From: Luteimonas salinisoli
Lineage (GTDB): Bacteria; Pseudomonadota; Gammaproteobacteria; Xanthomonadales; Xanthomonadaceae
NCBI RefSeq assembly: GCF_013425525.1
Contig: NZ_JACCKA010000005.1
Span: 1-39,618 of the forward strand
Direction: 5' to 3'
DNA: 39,618 nt
Shown: piece by piece, positions 30,828-37,543 of the stretch
Layout of the letters: each line of letters opens with the position of its first letter
Numbering within the stretch: the stretch's first letter is position 1
The notes under the pieces: generated by a model
What the model was told of the DNA's origin: nothing
The model's database searches: none
The model's input: the letters and a program-made list of their open reading frames with translations, nothing else
Translations under genes and position numbers: made by a program

Positions 30828-32011
30828 TCCAGCACGCGGCAGAAGACCGCCTTCAGGTACCGCGATTCCTGCACGTCGGCCAGGAACGGATGATCGGCGC
30901 CGGCGCCGGACACCTTGAGCACCTGCAAGGTGCGGCCGGCATAGAAGGCGGCGCGGCGCAGCATGTCGAGGAACTGCTCCTCGCTGATCAGGCCGGTGCA
31001 AGAGAACGTGGCGAACAGCCCGCCGGGCGCCACCACGCCCAGCGCCAGCTTGTTCATGTCGAGGTATTTCTTCAGCGCCGGGATCACCTGGTCGCGGTCG
31101 CGAGTCATCTTGGCCGGGTCCAGCACCACTGCGTCGTAGCGCTCGCCGCTGGCGGCGGCGTCGCGCAGCCAGGGGAAGACGTCGGCCTGCACCCAGCGCG
31201 GGCGCACGTCGTTGAGCTTCGCATTGCCGCGGGCGATGTCGAGGACGTCCTGGTCGATGTCGACGCCGGTCACTTCGCTGGCGCCGTGCACCGCGGCATA
31301 GATGCCGAAGCCGCCGGTGTTGCAGCACAGGTCGAGCACGCGGCGGCCGGCGACCTGGCCGGCGAACCAGTGGCGGTTGTCGCGCTGGTCGGCGAAGAAG
31401 CCGGTCTTGTGCGCGCCGGCGGGATCGGCGCGGAAGCGCACGCCGTGCTCGGCGATGACCGCCGGCTCGACGGTGCCGGTGCCGGCGCTGCTGAACGGAC
31501 GGCAGTCGAAGCTCTCCTGCTTCTGCACGTGCTCGTCGGCGAAGCCGTAGAAGCGGCAGCCGGGGAACTGCGCGCGCAGCGCTTCGTTGATCCATTCGCG
31601 GTGGCGGTACATGCCGGCGCTGAAGTATTCGACCACCAGCAGGTCGGCATAGCGGTCGACCACCAGCCCACTGAGCCCGTCGCCTTCGCTGTGCACCACG
31701 CGCCAGGCGTCGGACACGTCGTCCAGGCGCAGGATCTCCCGCCGCAGGCGCACCGCCTCGGCGATCTTCGCCGCGAACCAGCCGGCGTCGATCGCCACGT
31801 CCGGATCGCGCTCCAGGATCCGCACCGCGATGCGCGAGTGGCCGTTGTAGAAGCCGCGGCCGATCCATTCGCCGTCGACGCCGGCCACGTCGACGAGGCT
31901 GCCCGGCTTGGGACGCTGCACCGGTTTCTCGACCAGCCGCTGGAAGATCCATGGGTGGGTGGAGCGCCAGGCGTTCTTCAGGCGGACGGTGGGCAAGGGC
32001 TGGGAAGTCAT
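30824..32011 (-). CDS. rlmI: RlmI-type 23S rRNA (cytosine1962-C5)-methyltransferase
   Basis: A 395-aa RlmI-family enzyme (E. coli RlmI is 396 aa), which methylates C1962 of 23S rRNA with SAM. The N-terminal PUA domain (about residues 1-75) has RLKNAWRSTHPWIFQRLVEK and GEWIGRGFYNGHSRIAVRIL. A central RlmI-type beta domain follows, then the Rossmann methyltransferase with motif I RRVLDLCCNTGGFGIYAAV, EVTGVDID and AVVLDPAKMTR. The catalytic cysteine is in TFSCTG. Motif IV is DPAK where most relatives have DPPK, a mild deviation. Start ATG at 32011. The stop overlaps the putative TTG start of the NHL-M23 gene, so the two may be one transcript. Confidence 0.93.
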   Translation of the reverse strand: MTSQPLPTVRLKNAWRSTHPWIFQRLVEKPVQRPKPGSLVDVAGVDGEWIGRGFYNGHSRIAVRILERDPDVAIDAGWFAAKIAEAVRLRREILRLDDVSDAWRVVHSEGDGLSGLVVDRYADLLVVEYFSAGMYRHREWINEALRAQFPGCRFYGFADEHVQKQESFDCRPFSSAGTGTVEPAVIAEHGVRFRADPAGAHKTGFFADQRDNRHWFAGQVAGRRVLDLCCNTGGFGIYAAVHGASEVTGVDIDQDVLDIARGNAKLNDVRPRWVQADVFPWLRDAAASGERYDAVVLDPAKMTRDRDQVIPALKKYLDMNKLALGVVAPGGLFATFSCTGLISEEQFLDMLRRAAFYAGRTLQVLKVSGAGADHPFLADVQESRYLKAVFCRVLD

Positions 32012-32050
32012 CGCGGAATTCTACGCTGTAGATGCAGGATGGTCCGGCGT

Positions 32051-32099
32051 TCGGGAATCGGGAATCGGGAATCGGGTTCCGGGTGCCGGGTGCCGGGGC
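32051..32099. repeat. Degenerate 7-bp tandem array
   Basis: Seven heptamers in register: TCGGGAA three times (32051-32071), TCGGGTT, CCGGGTG twice and CCGGGGC (to 32099). It lies between the rlmI start and the large inverted repeat. A short related stretch CCGTGCCGGGTGCCGG recurs near 32231-32246. No stop or promoter role is evident. Confidence 0.8.
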
Positions 32100-32137
32100 T
32101 TTCGGTTCTCGCGACATAACAGAAGGGCCTCAACACA

Positions 32138-32211
32138 GTCATCCCGGCGAAAGCCGGCATCCAACGGTTCTCCGGCGCGTCGAAATGGATGCCGGCTTGC
32201 GCCGGGATGAC
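32138..32211. repeat. 26-bp inverted repeat with inner hairpins (REP/MITE-like)
   Basis: The left arm 32138-32163 (GTCATCCCGGCGAAAGCCGG, then CATCCA) and the right arm 32186-32211 (TGGATGCCGGC...GGGATGAC) are complementary at 25 of 26 positions, with a 22-bp loop. Each arm also contains its own hairpin (CCGGC-GAAA-GCCGG on the left, CCGGC-TTGC-GCCGG on the right). It fills much of the 295-bp gap between rlmI and the rhomboid gene. Similar GTCATCCC-headed repeats are widespread in Proteobacteria. Confidence 0.9.
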
Positions 32212-32306
32212 GGACAGGAGCGACACGTCGCCGTGCCGGGTGCCGGATACAGCATCCCGGCAGCTCCACCCTTGCATCGCGGCGATCTGTCGCCATCCTC
32301 TGGCCC

Positions 32307-33107
32307 ATGCACCTCGACATGCCCGACGCGCCTGCCGATCCGAAGGCGCAAAACGCCGCCGACCGGCGCCGGCTCGCCACCGCGATCAAGCTCAGTCTCG
32401 CCTTCGTGGCGCTGCTGGCGGTGATGTTCGGGGTGCAGGGCATGCTCGACTGGCGCGCCTTCGCGATCGCCCCGCATTCGCCGCAGGGCCTGATCGGGGT
32501 GCTGACCGCGCCGCTGCTGCACGGCTCGCCCAAGCACCTGATCGCCAACGCGTCGGCACTGCTGGTGCTGGGCACGCTGGCCTTCGCCGTCTACCCGCGG
32601 GCCAGCCTGCGCGCGCTGCCGTTGATGTGGCTGGGTGCGGGCCTGGCGGCATGGTGGCTGGGCGATCCGGGCTCGCGCCACCTCGGCGCCAGCGGCGTGA
32701 CCCATGGACTGATGTTCCTGGTGTTCGTGCTCGGGCTGCTGCGCCGCGACCGGCCGTCGATCGCCGCCGGGATGATCGCGTTCTTCTTCTACGGCGGCAT
32801 GCTGCTGACGATCCTGCCGCAGGAGCCCGGCGTGTCCTGGCAGTCGCACCTGGGCGGCGCGGTCGGCGGCATCGTCGCCGCGTGGCTGTTCCGGCGCAGC
32901 GATCCGCAGGCGCCGCGCCGACGCTACAGCTGGGAGCTCGAGGAAGAGGAGGCGCAGGCGGAGACCGCCGGGCGCGACGACGTGTTCGAACCGCCGTCGC
33001 CGCGCGAGGTGCCCGTGCTCTGGCGCCGCGAGCCCGAACCGCGCGGCGCGGTGCTCGAGTTCCCGCGCGCACGCCGCGACCGCGACCGCGACGATCCTTC
33101 CCCGTAG
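32307..33107 (+). CDS. Rhomboid-family intramembrane serine protease
   Basis: A 266-aa rhomboid-like protein. About six hydrophobic segments are seen, beginning LSLAFVALLAVMFGVQGML. The catalytic Ser129 lies in the GASG motif (RHLGASGVTHGLMFL) and the His181 partner is in WQSHLGGAVGG, so the Ser-His dyad is intact. Rhomboids cleave single-pass membrane proteins within the bilayer. The N-terminal cytosolic segment of about 25 residues is short. The C-terminal tail (about 200-266) is hydrophilic, rich in Glu and Arg (ELEEEEAQAETAG, RARRDRDRDDPSP), and has no recognised domain. Start ATG at 32307 with no strong ribosome site. The stop codon TAG at 33105-33107 is part of the GTAG head of a downstream repeat. 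Confidence 0.87.
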   Translation: MHLDMPDAPADPKAQNAADRRRLATAIKLSLAFVALLAVMFGVQGMLDWRAFAIAPHSPQGLIGVLTAPLLHGSPKHLIANASALLVLGTLAFAVYPRASLRALPLMWLGAGLAAWWLGDPGSRHLGASGVTHGLMFLVFVLGLLRRDRPSIAAGMIAFFFYGGMLLTILPQEPGVSWQSHLGGAVGGIVAAWLFRRSDPQAPRRRYSWELEEEEAQAETAGRDDVFEPPSPREVPVLWRREPEPRGAVLEFPRARRDRDRDDPSP

Positions 33108-33212
33108 GAGCGTGCCATGCACGCGAAAGCCGGCGCGGTTGGCCGACGCCCGGAATCACCGCCCACCCGACCGCAGCCTCCCGCGGCCTTCGCGGCCATG
33201 GGCCGCTCCTAC
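33104..33212. repeat. GTAGGAGCG-family interspersed repeat, copy 5 (inverted, complete)
   Basis: A 109-bp element from GTAGGAGCGTGCCATGCACG (33104) to GGCCATGGGCCGCTCCTAC (ends 33212), in the opposite orientation to copies at 1118 and 2805. Both terminal palindromes are intact. A decayed partial copy (ACGTGCCATGCACGCGATCA) follows at about 33228-33290. Together they fill the gap to the methyltransferase gene at 33335. Confidence 0.85.
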
Positions 33213-33334
33213 GAGAGCAGCGTCCCCTTTGGAAACGTGCCATGCACGCGATCACCGGCGCGGCGGCCGGTGCCCGGGATGGCCGCCAGGCCGATCGGCA
33301 GTCGCTGCAGCTGCCGCCAACCCGGCCGCGCGCC

Positions 33335-34099
33335 TCAGAGGTCGTCCGGCATCGCCGCCAGCTTGCGGCCGATCACCGCGCAATAGTGCAGCGGGTTGCC
33401 CTCGATCGAGATGCGATGGCGGTAGCGCTCGAGATGGTAGAGCTGCAGGAACTCGGCGGCCACCAGGCGCTTGATGAACACCGCAAGGCCGCTCTCGTCC
33501 GACTGGCCGAGAAAGGTCTCCTTGATGTTGAAGGCGATCCAGCCGCCGTCGGCGATCAGGTTGAAGGCGCGGTGGAACGCCGCCACCGGGATGTCGTCGT
33601 AGCCGAGCGCGGCGATCGTGGTCAGGCAGTTGAAGTCCCAGCCGCCGAACTGCTCCATCAGCGCATCGTCGTGACGGCTGAGATCGCCGACGTAATAGGC
33701 GTCGTAGATGCCGGGACGGTCGCGCCACAGCGCGTCCTTCGCCGCCTCGGAAATGTCGGCGCCGACCAGGCGCGAGACGCCATAGTGCGCCAGCTCCTCG
33801 CCCATCATGCCGTTGCCGGCGCCGAAATCGAGCACCCGCTGGCGGTTGAGGTCGTCGCCGGCCGCCGCCAGCACCTCGTTCATGCGCAAGGCCAGGAACC
33901 GCGGCGAATCGCACTTCAGCCGCTCGTAGAAGATCTGCTCGTACAGGCCGGGCAGGCTGTAGATCCGGTCGTAGTCGTGGAAGCGGATGTGCTCGGCGCG
34001 GCCGTCCTCGTGGTCGAGGACGAAATAGACGTCGCTCTCGCGCTCGCGACTGAAGTCCAGCTGCGGCAGGCGGATGCGATGGCGTGGGATCTTCGTCAT
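33335..34099 (-). CDS. Class I SAM-dependent methyltransferase
   Basis: A 254-aa Rossmann methyltransferase. Motif I is RVLDFGAGNGMMGEELAHYG (about residues 88-107), motif II is LVGADISEAAKDALW, and an aromatic-rich block WDFNCLTTIAALGYDDIPV follows. The domain ends with GGWIAFNIKETFLGQ, the usual post-IV strand. The N-terminal 80 residues (RHRIRLPQLDFSRERESDVY, IYSLPGLYEQIFYERLK) are helical and unassigned. The start ATG at 34099 follows GAGGAA. The methyl acceptor is unknown. It lies 35 bp downstream of the fused binding protein/permease gene and may share its transcript, which could link it to osmolyte metabolism, but nothing in the sequence shows that. Confidence 0.82.
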   Translation of the reverse strand: MTKIPRHRIRLPQLDFSRERESDVYFVLDHEDGRAEHIRFHDYDRIYSLPGLYEQIFYERLKCDSPRFLALRMNEVLAAAGDDLNRQRVLDFGAGNGMMGEELAHYGVSRLVGADISEAAKDALWRDRPGIYDAYYVGDLSRHDDALMEQFGGWDFNCLTTIAALGYDDIPVAAFHRAFNLIADGGWIAFNIKETFLGQSDESGLAVFIKRLVAAEFLQLYHLERYRHRISIEGNPLHYCAVIGRKLAAMPDDL

Positions 34100-34134
34100 T
34101 CGGGTTCCTCGTCTTGAATGTGCGGTGGATGGGG

Positions 34135-35625
34135 CTAGCGGCGCGCAGCCAGGCGCAGGCCGCGCGGCGTCAGCGCGCGCTCGACCAGTTCGAACGCCCC
34201 CTGCGCGGCGAGCGCCAGCAGCGCCGCCGGCACCGCGCCCTCCAGGATCAGGCCGATGTCGTCGAGCCGGATGCCGGCGAGGATCGACTGGCCATAGCCC
34301 CCGGCGCCGATCAACGCCCCGAGCGTGGCGGTGCCGACGTTGATCACGGCCGCGGTCTTGATCCCCGCCAGGATGGTGCGCAGCGCCAGCGGCAATTCGA
34401 TCCGCCACAGCCGCGTCGTCGGCCGCAGGCCGATCGCGGCGGCGGTTTCGCGCAGCTCGCGCGGGATGCCGGTCAGGCCGGCGTGGGTGTTGCGGACGAT
34501 CGGCAACAGACTGTACAGGAACAATGCGGCGATCGCAGGCCACGCGCCGATGCCGAACAGCGGAATCATGAAGACGAACACCGCCAGCGACGGCAGCGTC
34601 TGCAGCAGGCCGGTCAGCGTGAGCACCACCTGGCCGACGCGCGGCCGACGCGCGGCGAACACGCCGAGCGGCAGCGCCACCAGCAGCGCGAGTCCCAGCG
34701 AGATACCGACCAGGGCGAGGTGTTCGCGGGTGCGCTGCCACAGCCGCGGCCAGCGGCCGGACGCCTGCGGCGCATCGATGCCGAGCCAGTCCGCGGCGAC
34801 CGCGGATTCGGCTTCGCGGTCCAGCTTCACCCGCGCGTTGAGGCGCTGCATCGTCTCCGCATCGATGCGCCCGGCCAGGCCCTCCAGCGCCTCGACCCAT
34901 CCGGGTGCGCGCTGCGCGAGGTCCTCGCGGTAGAGGAACACCGCTTCGTAGCCGGGGAAGTAGCCGCGGTCGTCCTCGAGCACGGCGATGTCGTAGTACG
35001 GGATCTCGGCATCGGTGCGGTACAGATCGGTGACGTCGATCGCGCCGCCGGCCAGGCCGCGGTAGGCCAGGTCGTGGTCGAGCCCGTTGGCGTCCTGCGG
35101 CAGCCCGTAGGCCGCACGCAGCCCGGGCCAGCCGTCGGCGCGCTGCATGAACTCGTTGCCGAAGCCGAAGCGCAGCCCAGGGTGGCCGCGCAGGTCGCCG
35201 ATGCTGCGCACGCCCAGCGCGTCGGCGTGCGCGGCGCGCATGCCCAGGGCGTAGCTGTTGTCGAATCCGAGCGGCGCGGTCATGCGGATGCCGCGCCGCG
35301 CCAGCTCGGCGCGCAGCGCGTCGATGTCGGCTTCGGGCATGCGCAGCAGCTCCTGCGCCAGGGTGCCGGTGTACTCGGGATAGGCGTCGATCTCGCCGCC
35401 GAGCAGCGCGCGCCAGACGATGCGGGTGCCGCCGAGCTGGCGGCGGTGGCGCACCGCGGTGCCGCTCTGGCGGCCCAGCCCGGCGCCGATCTCGCCCAGC
35501 ACCACCGACTCGGTGAAGTTCTTCGAGCCGATGGTGGCGCTCGCGCCGGCCGCGCCGTCGGGCTGCTGCGCCCATGCGGTCGCGCCGGCGCACAGCAGCA
35601 GCAGCGCGAGCAGGCGCCGGATCAC
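34135..35625 (-). CDS. Osmoprotectant-type ABC transporter: fused substrate-binding protein and permease
   Basis: A 496-aa fusion. It begins (GTG at 35625) with a signal segment RLLALLLLCAGATAWAQ. Residues about 25-290 form an OpuAC-type periplasmic binding domain, with ATIGSKNFTESVVLGEIGAG, the DAYPEYTGTLAQELL block, YRGLAGGAIDVTDLYRTDAE and GYFPGYEAVFLYRED. A hydrophobic permease domain follows (about 315-490), with SLGLALLVALPLGVFAARR, LTGLLQTLPSLAVFVFMIPL, the EAA-like IPRELRETAAAIGLRPTTRL and GALIGAGGYGQSIL. This matches glycine-betaine/choline/carnitine importers of the OpuC/YehZ kind. The order binding domain-permease is the reverse of the permease-binding fusions of OpuA type. GTGA overlap couples it to the ATPase gene. 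One permease fused to one binding domain should homodimerise. Confidence 0.9.
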   Translation of the reverse strand: MIRRLLALLLLCAGATAWAQQPDGAAGASATIGSKNFTESVVLGEIGAGLGRQSGTAVRHRRQLGGTRIVWRALLGGEIDAYPEYTGTLAQELLRMPEADIDALRAELARRGIRMTAPLGFDNSYALGMRAAHADALGVRSIGDLRGHPGLRFGFGNEFMQRADGWPGLRAAYGLPQDANGLDHDLAYRGLAGGAIDVTDLYRTDAEIPYYDIAVLEDDRGYFPGYEAVFLYREDLAQRAPGWVEALEGLAGRIDAETMQRLNARVKLDREAESAVAADWLGIDAPQASGRWPRLWQRTREHLALVGISLGLALLVALPLGVFAARRPRVGQVVLTLTGLLQTLPSLAVFVFMIPLFGIGAWPAIAALFLYSLLPIVRNTHAGLTGIPRELRETAAAIGLRPTTRLWRIELPLALRTILAGIKTAAVINVGTATLGALIGAGGYGQSILAGIRLDDIGLILEGAVPAALLALAAQGAFELVERALTPRGLRLAARR

Positions 35626-36359
35626 GCCGGCGACTCGAGGCTGCGCTGCGCGGTCATGAACGCCCGGACGAACGGCTCGACCGGCGCCTGCAGCAGTTCG
35701 CGCGCCGGGCCCTGCTGCACCACGCGGCCGCCGCGCAGCAGCACCAGGGGATCGGCCAGGTAGGCCGCCTCGGCGACGTCGTGGGTCACCAGCACCACGG
35801 TCTTGCCCAGGGTGGCGAACAGCTCGCGCATCTGCGCCTGCAGCTCGTGACGGATGATCGGGTCGAGCGCGCCGAGCGGCTCGTCCAGCAGCAGTACCTC
35901 CGGATCGAGCATGAGCGCGCGGATCAGGCCGACGCGCTGGCGCTGGCCGCCGGACAGTTCGGCCGGATAGCGCCGCAGCGCGTCCCCGGGCAGCCGGCAC
36001 AGCGCCGCCAGCTCCTGCACGCGCGCATCGATGCGCGCGCGGCTCCAGCCCAGCGTGCGCGCCAGCAGCGCGACGTTGCCGGCGGCGGTGAGGTGCGGGA
36101 ACAGTCCGCCCTCCTGGATCACGTAGCCGATCCGCCGCCGCTGTTCGAGCAGCCGCGCGCGCTGCAGCGGCTCGCCGCGGAACAGCACGGTGCCCGCGTC
36201 CGGCCATTCCAGGCCGATCAGCATGCGCAGCACGGTGGACTTGCCCGCCCCGCTCGGCCCGATCAGGGCGGTGCTGCGGCCGGCCTCGATGCGCAGGTCG
36301 ACGTCCTCGAGCGCGACGCTGCTGCCATAGCGCCGGCTGACGTGGCGGAGCTCGAACAT
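35622..36359 (-). CDS. Osmoprotectant-type ABC transporter ATPase
   Basis: A 245-aa ABC ATPase. Walker A is GPSGAGKST (about residues 35-43), the Q-loop is IGYVIQEGGLFPHLTA, the signature is LSGGQRQRVGL, Walker B is EVLLLDEPLGALDP and the switch is VLVTHDVAEAAYL. It lacks the C-terminal CBS domains found in ProV/OpuAA, so ionic-strength gating by CBS is absent. It energises the fused binding protein/permease encoded by the overlapping gene. Start ATG at 36359. The 114 bp upstream to 36473 is the divergent region with the beta-lactamase-fold gene; no clear promoter motif was seen there. Substrate assignment (betaine, choline or carnitine type) rests on the partner. Confidence 0.92.
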   Translation of the reverse strand: MFELRHVSRRYGSSVALEDVDLRIEAGRSTALIGPSGAGKSTVLRMLIGLEWPDAGTVLFRGEPLQRARLLEQRRRIGYVIQEGGLFPHLTAAGNVALLARTLGWSRARIDARVQELAALCRLPGDALRRYPAELSGGQRQRVGLIRALMLDPEVLLLDEPLGALDPIIRHELQAQMRELFATLGKTVVLVTHDVAEAAYLADPLVLLRGGRVVQQGPARELLQAPVEPFVRAFMTAQRSLESPA

Positions 36360-36473
36360 CCGGCCACCATAACGCAGTCGCGCCGGCGGGCTCTCCCCCG
36401 CGAAGGACCCGGCCGCGGCACGGGACGCCGGCGACCCCGGATGCCGGCCTTCGCGGTGCACTAGAATCGACGG

Positions 36474-37541
36474 ATGCGCACCATCGCCGCCATCGTTGCA
36501 TGCATCCTGCTGCTCGGCGCCGGTGCAGCGCGGGGAGGCCCGATGCAGGAAGACGTGGACCGGTTGATGCGCGACTACGACGGCGCCGTGCCCGGGGCCG
36601 CGGTTCTGGTGCTGCACGACGGCGAAGCGGTGCTGCGCCGCGGCTACGGCCTCGCCGACCTCGAGACCGCCGCGCCGGTCGCCGCCGCCAGCAACTTCCG
36701 CCTCGCCTCGCTCACCAAGCAGTTCACCGCCGCGGCGATCCTGCTGCTGGCCGAGGACGGCCGCCTGCGCCTGGACGACCCGGTGCGCCGGTGGCTGCCG
36801 ACCCTGCCCGAGGCCGCCGATCCGGTCACCCTGCACCACCTGCTCAGCCATACCTCGGGGCTGGTCGACTACGAGGAAGTGATGCCGGAGGGCCCCGCCG
36901 CCCAGTTGCGCGACGCCGACGTGCTGAGGCTGCTGGAACAGCACGACCGGCTGTACTTCGCTCCGGGCACCGACTACCGCTACAGCAACAGCGCCTACGC
37001 CCTGCTCGCGCTGATCGTCGGCAAGGCCTCCGGGCTCGATTTCGCCGGCTTCCTGCGCGCGCGCGTCTTCGCGCCGCTGGCGATGGACGGCACGGTGGCG
37101 TTCGAGGACGGCGTCTCCGCGGTCGCGCGGCGCGCGTACGGCCACAGCCAGGTCGACGGCGCCTGGCGACGCACCGACCAGAGCCCGACCAGCGCCGTGC
37201 TCGGCGACGGCGGGATCTACAGCTCGATCGACGACCTGGCGAAATGGGACGCGGCGCTGTACGACGACCGCCTGCTGTCCGAGGCGTCCCGCGCGCTGGC
37301 GTTCGCCCCGCAGACCGCCACCGCCACCGGCGAGCCGGACGTCGACGCCTACGGCTACGGCTGGCGCCTGGCCGGCGACATGCTGTGGCATTCCGGCGAG
37401 ACCATCGGCTTTCGCAACGTCATCCTGCGGTTCCCGCGCCAGCGCCTGACCGTGATCGTGCTGAGCAACCGCAACCATCCCGAGCCCTACCGAACCGCGC
37501 GCGCGATCGCGGCGCTGTGGCTCGCACCCGGAAACGACTGA
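36474..37541 (+). CDS. Serine beta-lactamase-fold hydrolase (class C / D-Ala-D-Ala carboxypeptidase family), exported
   Basis: A 355-aa protein with a Sec signal (AAIVACILLLGAGAARGG) and a beta-lactamase-family fold (PF00144). The active-site SxxK is SLTK (Ser79-Lys82), the Tyr motif is YSN at 170-172, and HSGETIG near the C-terminus is the KTG equivalent, so catalytic residues are complete. The family covers class C beta-lactamases, penicillin-binding carboxypeptidases and esterases, and this sequence resembles the broad esterase/peptidase group more than AmpC. It acts in the periplasm. Start ATG at 36474. It is 2 bp from the M28 peptidase gene, so the two form an operon, suggesting hydrolysis of peptide-like compounds. 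It should not be called a resistance gene on this evidence. Confidence 0.9.
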   Translation: MRTIAAIVACILLLGAGAARGGPMQEDVDRLMRDYDGAVPGAAVLVLHDGEAVLRRGYGLADLETAAPVAAASNFRLASLTKQFTAAAILLLAEDGRLRLDDPVRRWLPTLPEAADPVTLHHLLSHTSGLVDYEEVMPEGPAAQLRDADVLRLLEQHDRLYFAPGTDYRYSNSAYALLALIVGKASGLDFAGFLRARVFAPLAMDGTVAFEDGVSAVARRAYGHSQVDGAWRRTDQSPTSAVLGDGGIYSSIDDLAKWDAALYDDRLLSEASRALAFAPQTATATGEPDVDAYGYGWRLAGDMLWHSGETIGFRNVILRFPRQRLTVIVLSNRNHPEPYRTARAIAALWLAPGND

Positions 37542-37543
37542 CC

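Noticed and set aside
36474..37541. Beta-lactamase resistance gene
   Set aside because: The motifs show the general serine beta-lactamase fold, but the neighbouring peptidase and overall sequence style fit an esterase/peptidase better than AmpC.
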